A DNA stretch of 64,000 nt from Pseudomonas sputi. GTDB taxonomy: Bacteria > Pseudomonadota > Gammaproteobacteria > Pseudomonadales > Pseudomonadaceae. Where the stretch lies: positions 124,001-188,000 of the forward strand of contig NZ_BQHI01000003.1 in NCBI RefSeq assembly GCF_021603585.1, given 5' to 3'. The position numbers and the translations under genes were made by a program. Positions within the stretch are counted from its first letter, which is position 1; every line of letters starts with the position of its first letter. Positions 22,469-32,514 of this stretch are shown one piece after another. The notes under the pieces were generated by a model that was not told where the DNA came from, searched no databases, and saw only the letters and a list, made by a program, of their open reading frames with translations.

Positions 22469-23641
22469 TCAGTTTTGCGCCCGATCGGGCGTCTCGGATT
22501 TAGTGTTGATGGCTACGTTTTGTTGGCGAGCACCGGCTTGTTTGAGCTCTGCGACCCACTGTGGGTCGGCGTCGCCGATTTCGTTGTTCACAGGCAGATA
22601 TCGTTCAGGAAACTCCCAGATCAGCACCTGTGGCGGGCTGTTCTTGAAGTCATCGCTTTTCAGGTAGCTGAGCATCGGCAGGATCGGGCCGTGGCCATCT
22701 TCGGCGTAATTGACCACGTCGCTGTTCAGCGCTTGCTTGAGCGCCCCGACGAAGTTCCAGTTCGGGTTGGCGCTGTAGCTGGTGCCGATCAGGGCCACCG
22801 GCACTTCGCTGTTGGCGAACAGGGCGTCGTCCCCGGCAGGCTGCTCGACGGCTACGGTGTTGCGCTTTTGCAGCGGTTCCTTGGCCGGCATCAGGTTTTC
22901 GAACAGCGGATCCAGCGGCAGGAACAGACGCAGGTCGCCCTTGTGCGTGACTTTCTCCGCCGGTGTGGTGACGAAGTTTTGCGGCTCGCCGCTGAGCGGG
23001 AACTTGTCGGCGATGGTCCTGGCCAGGGTGCTGGCGGCGATTTCCGCGCCTTCAGGCGTCCAGTGGGTGTCGGTGCGCAGGAACACTTGCTGACCGTTCT
23101 GCTTGGCCTTTTGCAGCGGGCCGAGCAGGTCGGGGGCGAGGATCTTGTCCGCCGCGACACGGGCGTGGAAGTCCTGATAGAGGTTGGCGTGGATGCTCGC
23201 CGGTTTCACTTCACCCAGGTGTTCCGGGTACAGGCGAGCCTTGGCCGGTACGATCGCCATCACCAGTTTCACGCCTTTCTCTTTCAGGGTCTGGCGCACG
23301 CCTTCGACCAGCGCGTAGTTGCCTTGCAGGTTCAGCTCTTCGTTGACGATCGGGTTGAATTCCTCGTCGCTGTACAGCCACTGATCGCGACCGAGCACCA
23401 CGCCCGGACGACCTTCGTTGAACAGTTTGAAATCCAGCGCGGCCCAGAGGTTGGTGCCCAGACGCTTGATCGGGAATTCATCGTCGTAGTGGGTTTCCAC
23501 GGCTTTGGTCCAGCGGCCGTTGAGCACCGTCGCATCGGCGTTGGTGCTGAAGCCGAAGAAGCTGCGCACCGACCACAGACCGAGCACCAGCAGGGTCACC
23601 AGAAACAGTGCGATGTAGAAGATGCGTAATGAGCGGGTCAT
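22469..23641 (-). CDS. algJ: AlgJ: alginate O-acetyltransferase, periplasmic
   Basis: The 390-residue protein is anchored by one N-terminal helix (residues 6-28) and has an SGNH-like acetylesterase/transferase domain. The expected catalytic residues are present: Asp191 and His193 in TDTHWTPEGAE, and Ser288 in ALIGTSYS. It works with the membrane acyl carrier AlgI; its role is to transfer acetyl groups in the periplasm. It lies 10 bases after algI and 15 before algF. Confidence 0.96.
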   Translation of the reverse strand: MTRSLRIFYIALFLVTLLVLGLWSVRSFFGFSTNADATVLNGRWTKAVETHYDDEFPIKRLGTNLWAALDFKLFNEGRPGVVLGRDQWLYSDEEFNPIVNEELNLQGNYALVEGVRQTLKEKGVKLVMAIVPAKARLYPEHLGEVKPASIHANLYQDFHARVAADKILAPDLLGPLQKAKQNGQQVFLRTDTHWTPEGAEIAASTLARTIADKFPLSGEPQNFVTTPAEKVTHKGDLRLFLPLDPLFENLMPAKEPLQKRNTVAVEQPAGDDALFANSEVPVALIGTSYSANPNWNFVGALKQALNSDVVNYAEDGHGPILPMLSYLKSDDFKNSPPQVLIWEFPERYLPVNNEIGDADPQWVAELKQAGARQQNVAINTKSETPDRAQN

Positions 23642-23651
23642 GTCAGATCCC

Positions 23652-25217
23652 TCAGAACTGGAAGTAAAGGAACGGCGAGAAGCTTTGCGCCGAGAGTTTG
23701 AGAATCGAGGCGATGAACAGCAGCAGGATCAGCCCGCGCATTACGTAGCGCGACCAGTCCGCGGTCCAGTAGGCCGGTTGCACCTGGGCTTCGACGCCGA
23801 CGGTGTAGCCAGGCTCGTGGATGCTCGCCGGGTTTTCGCCCGGGGCTGCCTTGATCATTCCCGGCGTCGCTGTGGCCGGGCCATTGGCCTCGACGTTGAC
23901 CTCAGGTTTGGTCTTGGCTGGCGGCTGGTTGGTGTACAGATCACGCAGGCCGAAGAACGCCAGGGTCACGTAAGCCACCACCAGGGTCGCCACTTGCAGG
24001 CCGGTGAGGCTGGCCTGATTGAGTTCCGACAGCGACCAGTCGCCGAAGCTGAACATCGCGCCGTACATGCGGCCGGCAACGTGCAGGTTCTCGGCGCGGA
24101 AGATCACCCAGCCCATGACCACCAGCAGGAACGTCAGCGCCCAGCGGATCGGGTTGAGGCTGCGCGGCGCGGTGTTGAGGCCGAGCATTTTTTCGATCGC
24201 CAGCCACATGCCGTGCCACGCACCCCAGACGATGTAGGTGATGTTCGCGCCGTGCCACAGACCACCGAGCAGCATGGTCAGAAACAGGTTGCGATAGGTC
24301 ATCAGCGTGCCTTTGCGGTTGCCGCCAAGCGTGATGTACAGGTAGTCGCGCAGCCAGGTCGACAAGCTGATGTGCCAGCGGCGCCAGAACTCGGTGATCG
24401 ACTGGCTGATGTACGGCTGCTTGAAGTTTTCCATGAAGCGGAAACCCATCATCAGGCCCAGGCCGATGGCCATGTCGCTGTAACCGGAGAAGTCGAAATA
24501 CAGCTGCGCGGTGTAGGCCAGCGCGCCGAGCCAGGCATCGCCGGTGGTCGGGTTTTGCAGGGCGAAGCAATGGTCGGCCACCACGGCGAGGGTGTCGGCG
24601 ATGAAGACCTTCTTGATGAAACCCTGCATGAACCGCGTGCAGCCCTCGGAGAACTTGTCGAGGGTGTGGGTGCGGTTGTTGAACTGGTCGGCCAGGTCAC
24701 GGAAGCGCAGCACCGGGCCGGCAATCAGGTGCGGGAAGATCGCCACGAACGCCGCGAAGTCGATCAGGTTGCGGGTGGCCGGGGTGTCGCCCCGATAGAC
24801 GTCAATGATGTAGCTGATCGACTCGAAGATGTAGAACGAGATACCGATCGGCAGCAGTACGTGGGTCAGGATGAACGGCTCAAGTCCCATCGAGGTCATG
24901 ATCGCGTTGATGCTGTCGACCCCGAAGTTGGCGTACTTGAAGTAGCCGAGGATGCACAGGTCCACCGCCACGCCGAGCAGCAGCCAGCGCTGGGCCGGTT
25001 TGGTGCGCACGCCGGCGGCGCCGACTTTCAGGCCGATCCAGTAGTTCCACAGGGTGACGCCGGCGAACAGCGCCAGGAAGTCCACCCGCCACCACGCGTA
25101 GAACACGTAGCTGGCGATCAGCAGCAGCAGGTTGCGATAGCGTTGCCCGCTCAGGTAGTACAAGCCGAGAAAGATCGGCAAGAACAGAAACAGGAACACG
25201 TTGGATGAAAATACCAT
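23652..25217 (-). CDS. algI: AlgI: MBOAT membrane acetyltransferase of alginate acetylation
   Basis: This 521-residue polytopic membrane protein of the MBOAT family takes acetyl groups from a cytosolic donor across the inner membrane for alginate O-acetylation. The invariant MBOAT histidine is His322 in GGLWHGAN, the same number as in P. aeruginosa AlgI; other family segments include EFWRRWHISLSTWLRDYLY. The start at MVFSSNVFLFLFLP (25217) has GGAGAG upstream; a longer in-frame start at 25352 would run through the palindromic repeat and is rejected. It is separated from algL by an unusual 204-bp gap. Confidence 0.96.
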   Translation of the reverse strand: MVFSSNVFLFLFLPIFLGLYYLSGQRYRNLLLLIASYVFYAWWRVDFLALFAGVTLWNYWIGLKVGAAGVRTKPAQRWLLLGVAVDLCILGYFKYANFGVDSINAIMTSMGLEPFILTHVLLPIGISFYIFESISYIIDVYRGDTPATRNLIDFAAFVAIFPHLIAGPVLRFRDLADQFNNRTHTLDKFSEGCTRFMQGFIKKVFIADTLAVVADHCFALQNPTTGDAWLGALAYTAQLYFDFSGYSDMAIGLGLMMGFRFMENFKQPYISQSITEFWRRWHISLSTWLRDYLYITLGGNRKGTLMTYRNLFLTMLLGGLWHGANITYIVWGAWHGMWLAIEKMLGLNTAPRSLNPIRWALTFLLVVMGWVIFRAENLHVAGRMYGAMFSFGDWSLSELNQASLTGLQVATLVVAYVTLAFFGLRDLYTNQPPAKTKPEVNVEANGPATATPGMIKAAPGENPASIHEPGYTVGVEAQVQPAYWTADWSRYVMRGLILLLFIASILKLSAQSFSPFLYFQF

Positions 25218-25293
25218 CCCGATCTCTCCATGTTTGAACCAACAGTCAAGGGCCAAAGCCCCCCCAAACCCCCCACTGAAAACTGGAGAGCTA

Positions 25294-25410
25294 CGATCGT
25301 TCCCACGTCGAACCGTCTGCGTGGGAATGCCTCTTGTGACGCTCTGCGTCACGCTTTGGGACGCGGAGCGTCCCGGGCTGCATTCCCACGCGGAGCGTGG
25401 GAACGATCAG
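25294..25410. repeat. Dispersed palindromic element inside the alginate operon (algL-algI gap)
   Basis: The stretch begins GATCGTTCCCACG and ends CGTGGGAACGATC, a perfect pair of outer arms. Inside are GTGACGC/GCGTCAC and GGGACGC/GCGTCCC arms, so the whole forms a large cruciform-like hairpin. Part of the same element occurs at 1975-2026. It sits in the only long gap of the operon (25218-25421), where the other junctions mostly overlap or are under 40 bp. Confidence 0.8.
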
Positions 25411-25421
25411 CCGATCAGCGA

Positions 25422-26558
25422 CTAACTGCCTTTGTTGCCCTTTTCATGGGACGGGTCGTAGACCTTGGTCAGGTCGCCGCCGAGGCGGAAGGTCTTGAAC
25501 GGCTGCATGCCGTGCTTCTTCTCCAGCACATCCGGCGGGCAGGTGTAGAGGGTGCAGAACGGTTCGAGCCAGGCGAATTTCATGTCCTCTTTCAGGTCGG
25601 TCATGTCCTGTTTCTTGCCGTTCTTTTCTTCGAACTCATCCGGATCTTTCACCCCGGCCAGTACCCGGTCGCCCAGGCGTTTGAGCGCGCCATTGTTTTC
25701 CTGGCGCAGATCGACACCGTTGACCTGGGCGAAACTGGCGATCATCGCCAGCGGTGGCAGGGCGTAGTTGTGATAGGCGAGGGCGCGTTGCTGGCGCTTG
25801 AGTTCGTTCGGCAGGAAGCCGTCGGCATCGACTTGATTGGCGCCGACCTTGTATTCCTTGACCGCCCAATCGAACAGATCGCGGCGGTTGGTCGCAACCG
25901 ACGTCGCCATCACCGACCACGCGGCCCAGTACGAGTGGTTGTTGGTTTTTTCCAGCGGCAGGTTGTCCCAGTCGCTGACCACCTGATCGGCCATCTTGCT
26001 GAACCAGGCTTCGATCACCTGCGCTTCCTGCTGATGCTGGGCCAGCGGATGGGAGTCGGAGAACTTCAGGCGAATGTACGAAGAGGCCATGCTGCCCAGC
26101 GCCCATTTGCGCATCGACTTACCGGTGTGGTTGAAGTCTTTCGACATCAATGCGTCGGCCTTGGCCCACGCCGTCAACCAGTTCAGCGTGCATTCCAGCT
26201 GTTCCGGGCGTCCGTCGCGCATGAACTGCATCACCCGCTTGGCGGTGCCGCGCTCCAGGGTGGTGATGTCTTTGGTGGTGTCGCGAAAGGCTTTTTCCGA
26301 CTGCACGTTCAGCGTCGCGCGGGCCTTGTCCGAGCCTTCGTACTTGCTGCGAAATTGCAGCGGGCCGGTGTAGGGCGTCGGCATCGCATCACAGCCTTCG
26401 CTCTTGTCGCCGGTCTTGAATTTATCCACAGGTGCAAAGTAACCCTGAGGAGGACGCAGCGGCGCGGCGGCCTGCGCAGTGCCGGCGAAGATCGCCAGCC
26501 CCAGCAGTGTCGGCGCCAGAAGAGTGTTCAGTTTCGGATTTCGCATAGCAGACCTCAT
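25422..26558 (-). CDS. algL: AlgL: alginate lyase, periplasmic
   Basis: This 378-residue family-5 polysaccharide lyase cuts mannuronate-rich alginate by beta-elimination and clears polymer stranded in the periplasm. It has a signal peptide ([13 protein letters not shown], cleavage near residue 30). By alignment with P. aeruginosa AlgL as I remember it (offset +6), the catalytic residues are Lys72 (SKYEGSD), His208 (TNNHSYW), Arg255 and Tyr262 ([12 protein letters not shown]). The ATG overlaps the algX stop by 4 bp; a second Met four codons in is an alternative start. The C-terminus is followed by a palindromic element. Confidence 0.97.
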   Translation of the reverse strand: MRSAMRNPKLNTLLAPTLLGLAIFAGTAQAAAPLRPPQGYFAPVDKFKTGDKSEGCDAMPTPYTGPLQFRSKYEGSDKARATLNVQSEKAFRDTTKDITTLERGTAKRVMQFMRDGRPEQLECTLNWLTAWAKADALMSKDFNHTGKSMRKWALGSMASSYIRLKFSDSHPLAQHQQEAQVIEAWFSKMADQVVSDWDNLPLEKTNNHSYWAAWSVMATSVATNRRDLFDWAVKEYKVGANQVDADGFLPNELKRQQRALAYHNYALPPLAMIASFAQVNGVDLRQENNGALKRLGDRVLAGVKDPDEFEEKNGKKQDMTDLKEDMKFAWLEPFCTLYTCPPDVLEKKHGMQPFKTFRLGGDLTKVYDPSHEKGNKGS

Positions 26559-28006
26559 TGCCCGACCTGAGCGGTTTGTTGCCCAGCGCCCGGGAATACG
26601 TTGCGTTTGCAGATTTTCGCTTCGACTTTCTGTGGCGCGGTGCCCGCTTCCGGGCCCTGGACTTCGACCGCCAGCAGGTTTTGCGAGGCCCAGTCTTCGT
26701 CCGTGCGCAGCTCAAAGGCGAAACGACCGTCGGTTTCGGAGGTTTCCGGTTTCTCGATCTTGATGTCCTCGTGGCGACCGTTCATGTACCAGAGGGTGGC
26801 TTGCAGGGTTTTCACCGAGGTGTCGGCGAAGCGGATGTCGACCTGATGGTTGCTGTTCTGCAGGTTCAGGTTCTTGCTGTTGACCAGCAGTTCTTGTTTG
26901 CCGCCCGGCTTGAGCGTGGTGCTGGCGGACATTTGCGCCTCTTTGCCTTCGCAGCCGTTATCGAGCAGCGCCATCATCTGGCGATAGATGGTTTCCTGGT
27001 CGAGGCGGTACAGCGGCGAGAATTCCCAGATAAGGATTTTCGGCGGAGTCTTCTGGAATTCGTCGCTGCCCAGGTACTGCAGCATCGAACCTTCCAGACC
27101 GCCGCCGGGGAAGGCGACGTTGAGGATGTCGGCACCGATGGCTTCTTGGAGGAAACCGGCGAAGTTGTAGTTCTTGCCGCTGTGCGAAGTGCCGACCAGG
27201 GTGATTTGCGGATTGCCGGAGTCACCGAACAGGTCGCCGTCACCGGCTTCGCCTTTCGGCTCGGTGGTGAATTGGTCCATGTACTGGATCGCGTAACTGG
27301 TGCCGCACAATTGCCCGGCCATGTTGTGCAGGGTGCCGGTCTTGCCCATGCGTCCGGAGCGTTTGGTTTCGAACTCACGCTTGGGAATGTCGGCGAAGGC
27401 CGGGATCTGCTTGACCTTCTCAGCGACGATTTTTGCCGTGCGCTGGGCGCCGTACGGGGTCCAGTGCTGGTCGCCGCGGAAGTAGAAGTCGTGGGCGGGC
27501 AGGGTCTCCGGCAGCGATTCGTTGGTCAGCGGCGACAAGTCCGGTACCACGTAACCCATCTTGGCGAAACGGCCGAGCATGGTTTTGTAGTTGCCCAGCG
27601 CTTTCTCGTAATCGAACGCGGCTTTTTCCGCCGGGTTGAGCTTGTTGCGGTTCACCAGGCCTCGGGTCGGCTGGTAGACGATCACCAGTTCGACGCCTTT
27701 GGCCTTGAACGCATCGTGCAGCTGTTGCAGGCGTTTGTAGCCGGACGGGGTGGTATTGAACTCGGTGCGCAGGTCTTCCTGGGTCCGGAACAGCCAGTCG
27801 CCCTGGGCCTGCACCAGGGTGGTGAAGTTCTGCTGATAACGCGTGGTGTAGTTCTTCGCGTCATGGGCGGCCGGGCACAGGTTGCAGCACGGTTCAGCGG
27901 TGAACGTTGGCGCTTTCACTTCGTCCGCACGGGCGCCGTTGCTGGCCGCCAGGATGCCCACGGTCAGGGCCGACAGGCTGAGTAATTTGATCAAGTGTGG
28001 GTGCAT
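26555..28006 (-). CDS. algX: AlgX: terminal alginate acetyltransferase
   Basis: The 483-residue periplasmic protein has a signal peptide ([20 protein letters not shown]), an SGNH-like catalytic domain and a C-terminal carbohydrate-binding module. AlgX binds and acetylates the growing polymer and is part of the export complex with AlgK and AlgE. Catalytic residues are Asp179 and His181 in GDQHW and Ser274 in VGTSHS, matching D174/H176/S269 of P. aeruginosa with a +5 shift. Cysteines in CCNLCP are conserved. It follows algG by 10 bases and overlaps algL. Confidence 0.97.
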   Translation of the reverse strand: MHPHLIKLLSLSALTVGILAASNGARADEVKAPTFTAEPCCNLCPAAHDAKNYTTRYQQNFTTLVQAQGDWLFRTQEDLRTEFNTTPSGYKRLQQLHDAFKAKGVELVIVYQPTRGLVNRNKLNPAEKAAFDYEKALGNYKTMLGRFAKMGYVVPDLSPLTNESLPETLPAHDFYFRGDQHWTPYGAQRTAKIVAEKVKQIPAFADIPKREFETKRSGRMGKTGTLHNMAGQLCGTSYAIQYMDQFTTEPKGEAGDGDLFGDSGNPQITLVGTSHSGKNYNFAGFLQEAIGADILNVAFPGGGLEGSMLQYLGSDEFQKTPPKILIWEFSPLYRLDQETIYRQMMALLDNGCEGKEAQMSASTTLKPGGKQELLVNSKNLNLQNSNHQVDIRFADTSVKTLQATLWYMNGRHEDIKIEKPETSETDGRFAFELRTDEDWASQNLLAVEVQGPEAGTAPQKVEAKICKRNVFPGAGQQTAQVGQ

Positions 28007-28016
28007 AAAAGTATCC

Positions 28017-29588
28017 TCAGTCCTGCAATTCGGTCTGGCGTTCGACAGGGTCGATCAGCACGGCTTTCTGCTGGCGCACCAGCAGGTCGAGAATTTCATC
28101 CTGGCGTTCGCCGAGGATGCCGTTGAAGCTGATGCCGCTGGATTTGGTCGGCGCCAGCATCGACACGCGATACAGCTCGACACTCAAGGGCGAATCGATC
28201 GACAGCGGACCGCTGCCGTTGGCCGCCAGTTCACCGCCGACCACGATCAGCGAAACCTGGGCGTCGAACGGGTCGAGCTTGATGTCACGGTCGGTGTCGG
28301 TCAGGTCCTTGATGTGCCCGTAGACGCCGGTCAGGCCGTTGGCCATGGCGACGTTTTCGTAGAGGCGGATGTTCACGCTGTTACGAATGCGGATGCCGTG
28401 GCGCTTGTTGCTGATGACCTTGTTGCCCCACAGCAGGTTGTCGGCGGACTCGTAGAGGGTGATGCCGTCGGTGTGGTTCTTGTAGATCTCGTTGTAGGCG
28501 ATCAGGTTGTTCACGCTGTTACGGTCGATCACCAGCCCCGAGAGGTGGTTGTCGTAGCTTTTGTTGTTGAAGATGAAGCTGTCGTTCACCTCACGGGAAA
28601 TGATGATCCCGTGCTTCTTCTTCGTGCCGTACACCGTGTTCTCGGCAATGATCAGACCGTGGGAGCGGTCATGCGGGTCGATGCCGTAGACGATGTTGTC
28701 CTTGTAGGTGTTGCCCTTGACCACGAAGTCGCGGGTCTCGTAGCAGTAGAAGCCGTACCACATGTCCGAGAACTCGGAGCCGACGATCCAGCCGGTCGGC
28801 TCGGGACGCTTGAGCACCTTGGCCATGTTTGGCGTGTACTGGGAAATACTCACGCCGTAGGACTTACTGTTGGCGTAGCCGAAGCTGGCCATCTTGCTGT
28901 TGACGATGTAGGTCTCGGTGCCACCCCAGGCCAGCAGGAACGGACGGAATTCCTTCGGCGAACGGAAGGTCGCCGGGCCGTTTTCCTTCTCGCGCCAACC
29001 GGTGACCTTGGTGTCACGCACGAACAACTGACCGTCGTTGACCAGGAACGAACCGGCCTCCTGGGACAGGCGCAACTCCTGGGTCTGGCCGTCGATTTCG
29101 AGGATGCCTTTACGGCCGACCACGATCGGCAACTTGGCCAGGTAGACGCCCGGCGAGGTTTCGCTGAAGTACTGTTTTGGCAGTTTCTGCGCCAGCTCTT
29201 TCAGGTTCATGTAGCCGTCGTCGACGAAGATCGCCTGCGGGATACCGTGCTGACGCACCACCCATTCGGCCATCTTGTTGTCGCCGCCGATGAAGTCCTT
29301 CAGGGCGTCTTCCTGCATCATCCGGCGCACGCTGATCTTGCCCGGTTTGCTGCGCACGATTTTCGCGGCGGCGGCTTCGGCGGTGTAGCCGGAGAGGTCG
29401 GGCAATGTCGGCTTGGCCAGTTCCAGCGCTTCGGTCGGCGCGCTGCTGACGGTGTAGGTCTTGGCCTGTTGCAGCTCTTTGGCAGTGGTCACCGGCTTGG
29501 TGGGTTCCACACTGGCGAAGGCGCCGGCCGAGGCCAGCAGCATCGCGCCAGCCAGCAGGCTGAGTGAGCCTTTGCGGGCACTGTTCAT
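28017..29588 (-). CDS. algG: AlgG: mannuronan C5-epimerase
   Basis: AlgG converts mannuronate to guluronate residues in the polymer inside the periplasm. From the ATG at 29588 the protein has 523 residues with a signal peptide (GSLSLLAGAMLLASAGAFA) and a right-handed beta-helix built of short repeats (NTYKDNIVYGIDPHDRSHGL, NNKSYDNHLSGLVIDRN, NEIYKNHTDGITLYES). The IDPHDRSHG segment carries the DPHDR active-site motif. The start at 29588 is preferred because AAGGGAG lies 8 bases before it; an ATG nine codons upstream, overlapping the algE stop (TGATG), is possible. Confidence 0.95.
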   Translation of the reverse strand: MNSARKGSLSLLAGAMLLASAGAFASVEPTKPVTTAKELQQAKTYTVSSAPTEALELAKPTLPDLSGYTAEAAAAKIVRSKPGKISVRRMMQEDALKDFIGGDNKMAEWVVRQHGIPQAIFVDDGYMNLKELAQKLPKQYFSETSPGVYLAKLPIVVGRKGILEIDGQTQELRLSQEAGSFLVNDGQLFVRDTKVTGWREKENGPATFRSPKEFRPFLLAWGGTETYIVNSKMASFGYANSKSYGVSISQYTPNMAKVLKRPEPTGWIVGSEFSDMWYGFYCYETRDFVVKGNTYKDNIVYGIDPHDRSHGLIIAENTVYGTKKKHGIIISREVNDSFIFNNKSYDNHLSGLVIDRNSVNNLIAYNEIYKNHTDGITLYESADNLLWGNKVISNKRHGIRIRNSVNIRLYENVAMANGLTGVYGHIKDLTDTDRDIKLDPFDAQVSLIVVGGELAANGSGPLSIDSPLSVELYRVSMLAPTKSSGISFNGILGERQDEILDLLVRQQKAVLIDPVERQTELQD

Positions 29589-29614
29589 GTCGGGCACTCC
29601 CTTGGCGGTCAGCA

Positions 29615-31102
29615 TCAGAAGCGCCAGATCACGTCGATGAACGCGCGGTGCATGTACGAATCGACCTGGCTGCCATAGGCGTCACCCGGCTTGAACACAC
29701 CGCCACGAAAACGCACCAGCGCCGACGGCTCGTCGATCGACTGGCTCAGCGCTGCCGGCAGCAAGCCTTGCTTGAAGTACTTGGTGACCACCAGATCCAT
29801 TTCCTGGCCCAGATCCTTGTTGCCGTCCTGCAGTGGCAGCGAGGTGCTGGAAAGGATCGCGCCGGTGACGTCGTCGGTGTTGTTTTCCACGGCGTTGATG
29901 CCATTGCTGCCCACCGGCTTGTTGCCGTCCACGCGCCAGAACTTGTGGTAGATCAGGCTGGCGTCGTACTGGTCGTTGAGCATCCAGGAACCGAACAGAG
30001 TGGCGGTTTGCATGTTGTTCATTTCGCCACGGAAGGCCTCGCCGAAACGGTGTACGCGCGAACGTGTACCGGTGTAGTTCGAGCGGTTGCTTTCCAGGCC
30101 GTTCTGTTCGTAATCGGCGCTGGCACGGGCATACGCCGCACCGACCTGCCATTGCGGATCGAGGCGCAGGCGCACACCGATGTCGGTGGCCCAACCGTCG
30201 ACGTTGTCGCTGCGCTTGGCCTGGGCCGGGCGGGTGCCATCGGCGTTGAGGGCGTTGACCGTGTCGCGGTCGCCGCTCATGCCGGTGATGCTGCCCCAGT
30301 AGTTGACGGTGTTGGTGTTGCGCCAGTTGTAGGCGTCGCTGTCGGCGGTCAGGCCGAGCCAGCTGATGTCGCCGTTCTGGGTTTTATCCAGCGAGTCGCG
30401 CGGTACGCCCGGTTCGGCGTAATCGAGTTTGCCGTCGTCGTGGGTGTGGTGACCACGAATCCCGACCCATTGCCCCGGCGTCCACTGGTAAGCAGCATCG
30501 GCGTAGGCGTGCAGGCGATCCTTGTCTTTCGGTGCCAGCTCTTTCAAGTCGGTGCGGTATTCGCTGAAGCGTTCGGCGACACCGGCGTTGGCGCGCAGCA
30601 GGGTGGTGTCGAAGGTCCAGTTCAGGGCTTCGATGTTGGTGTCGCGCCACTGGCCGTCGTCATTGCGCAGACGCTGGCGACCGAACTTGAGGATCTCGCC
30701 GGGGTAGGGCGTCAGGCCGCTGTAGCCGACCCAGAACTCGCGCATCGCCAGGTAGTTTTTCTTGGTCTTGCGGTCGCCGTTGTCGGTGGTCTGGGTGCCT
30801 TCGCTGTCGGACTGCTGCAGGGTGTCGGTCTCGATGATGTCGGTCGAGGTCACGGCCTGGCCCATGGCGTAGGCGCTCCACGCGCCGCTTTCGCCGTAGA
30901 CCCACGGGCGCAGGTCGAGGCCGAGGCCGTTGACGTCGCCGCCGCTGGCGGTGCCGAGGTCGCGGTCGTCTTCGGATTGGCCGGTGATTTTCACTTCGAG
31001 GCCGAAGTTCTTCGATTCCGTCATCGCGGCCAGGGTCGGGCAAGACCAGATCAGCGCGAACGTGAGGCCAATGCCGGCCTTCACAAAGGGATTCAATTTC
31101 AT
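29615..31102 (-). CDS. algE: AlgE: outer-membrane alginate export porin
   Basis: The 495-residue beta-barrel has a signal peptide ([19 protein letters not shown]) and many alternating amphipathic strands separated by acidic or polar loops, ending in a C-terminal aromatic residue (FIDVIWRF), the outer-membrane assembly signal. AlgE is the 18-strand channel through which alginate leaves the cell, working with the lipoprotein AlgK. Its ATG overlaps the algK stop by 4 bp. Confidence 0.96.
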   Translation of the reverse strand: MKLNPFVKAGIGLTFALIWSCPTLAAMTESKNFGLEVKITGQSEDDRDLGTASGGDVNGLGLDLRPWVYGESGAWSAYAMGQAVTSTDIIETDTLQQSDSEGTQTTDNGDRKTKKNYLAMREFWVGYSGLTPYPGEILKFGRQRLRNDDGQWRDTNIEALNWTFDTTLLRANAGVAERFSEYRTDLKELAPKDKDRLHAYADAAYQWTPGQWVGIRGHHTHDDGKLDYAEPGVPRDSLDKTQNGDISWLGLTADSDAYNWRNTNTVNYWGSITGMSGDRDTVNALNADGTRPAQAKRSDNVDGWATDIGVRLRLDPQWQVGAAYARASADYEQNGLESNRSNYTGTRSRVHRFGEAFRGEMNNMQTATLFGSWMLNDQYDASLIYHKFWRVDGNKPVGSNGINAVENNTDDVTGAILSSTSLPLQDGNKDLGQEMDLVVTKYFKQGLLPAALSQSIDEPSALVRFRGGVFKPGDAYGSQVDSYMHRAFIDVIWRF

Positions 31103-32505
31103 AGTTTTTCCTCGCCGTCTTCTTCTTGCAGGGCGTGCAGTTGCAGCGTGTTCTGGTTCAGGGCGCCACGGGCCGCCTGTTCCTGTTGCAGCAGGCGCCG
31201 GGCTTCGGCCAGACGCTCGGGCGGCAGTTGCGCGGCGAGGGTGGTCGCCAGCTCATCGGCTTGCGGGGTGTTTTGCGCCTTGGCCAACTGGCTGAACACG
31301 TAGGCGTTGACTGGGTCGGGCTTGGTGCCCTTGCCTTGGGAAAACAGCTGGGCGATGGCGAAGTCGGCGCTGTTCTGGCCGTTGCGCGCAGCGGTCAGCA
31401 GATGGTCGAGGGCCTTCTGCGGATAGACCTTGCCCAGGTAGCCACGGCGGTAGATCTGGCCGAGGTAGTAATCGGCGGCGACTTCACGGCCGAGGGCTTT
31501 CTGGAAATGTTCCTCGGCGACTTTGGCGTCGGCCGGGACCAGTTTGCCTTCGTAGTAGAGCTTGCCCAGCAACAGTTCGGCGCGCGGCTGGTCGGCGGCG
31601 CGGCCGTTGTCCAGGTACTTCATCATCTGGTCGACGTCGCCCAGTTCCGGGAAGTCGTAGAGCAGTTGCGCAAGGGTGACCCACGACGCCGGGTAGCCCG
31701 GAGCGATGGGCTCGAGCAGCGACTGCGCGGTTTTTTCGTCGGTCTTGCCCAGGGTCGAATCGGCCAGCACACGGGCCACCGAATCTACCCGTTGAGCGCT
31801 GACGGTGCCGCGGCTGTAACCGGCCTGCAGTTGTTTGATCAGCTCGGCCTGTTGCTCCGGCGCGCCACGTTTCTGATAGACCGTGGCCAGTTCGACGTAG
31901 CAGATGTCGGTGGTGTTGAGCGCGGCCTTGCAGATCTTTTCCACGTCATCCAGGTGCTGGTCGTAAGTGCCCTGGGTGCGATACAGCAACACTTGGGCCA
32001 GACCCGCTTCCGGGTAACCGGATTTGCGCCACTGATCGATCTGTTGCTGCGCGTTGATGTTCGGGAAGCTGTGCGGGTATTGCAGGTACAGCATCGCGAG
32101 CGGGATCAGCGTGTTGCCTTCGCCACTGGCGGCCGCTTTCTTCAGCAGGCTTTCGGCTTCCTGATGCTCGGCTTCGGTGGAGCCGGGCTTGGCCACCAGC
32201 AAACGGCCGAGTCGGGCCTGGGCACGCGGCGAAACACTGGCGGCGGCGCGGTAGGTGGCTTCGGCCTGTTTCATCTGTTCCGGGTCGCGGCTGTCGACCT
32301 GAATATCGGCGAGACCCACCTGGGCTTCGCTGTAACCCAGATCGGCCAGCGCACGGTAGTTCTGCGCGGCGGTCGCGGTGTCACCGCGCTTGAGCGCTTC
32401 GTTGGCCAGACGCTGGTCGGGCAGGCCGGCGCAACCGGCCAGGGCGATTGCCATGGCCAGCGTCAGCGGGACCGGCAGGATTCTGATAGGGCTCGTCACG
32501 GGCAT
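31099..32505 (-). CDS. algK: AlgK: outer-membrane lipoprotein with TPR/Sel1 repeats
   Basis: The 468-residue lipoprotein has a lipobox Leu-Ala-Gly-Cys (Cys25, [18 protein letters not shown]) and helical Sel1/TPR-like repeats ([56 protein letters not shown]). AlgK positions AlgE in the outer membrane and scaffolds AlgX and Alg44. It starts 9 bases after alg44 and overlaps algE. Confidence 0.96.
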   Translation of the reverse strand: MPVTSPIRILPVPLTLAMAIALAGCAGLPDQRLANEALKRGDTATAAQNYRALADLGYSEAQVGLADIQVDSRDPEQMKQAEATYRAAASVSPRAQARLGRLLVAKPGSTEAEHQEAESLLKKAAASGEGNTLIPLAMLYLQYPHSFPNINAQQQIDQWRKSGYPEAGLAQVLLYRTQGTYDQHLDDVEKICKAALNTTDICYVELATVYQKRGAPEQQAELIKQLQAGYSRGTVSAQRVDSVARVLADSTLGKTDEKTAQSLLEPIAPGYPASWVTLAQLLYDFPELGDVDQMMKYLDNGRAADQPRAELLLGKLYYEGKLVPADAKVAEEHFQKALGREVAADYYLGQIYRRGYLGKVYPQKALDHLLTAARNGQNSADFAIAQLFSQGKGTKPDPVNAYVFSQLAKAQNTPQADELATTLAAQLPPERLAEARRLLQQEQAARGALNQNTLQLHALQEEDGEEKL

Positions 32506-32514
32506 GTCCTCGAC

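Noticed and set aside
23652-25352. AlgI starting at 25352
   Set aside because: The extra 45 residues are encoded by the palindromic repeat region and resemble no AlgI; the ATG at 25217 has GGAGAG upstream and gives the normal length.
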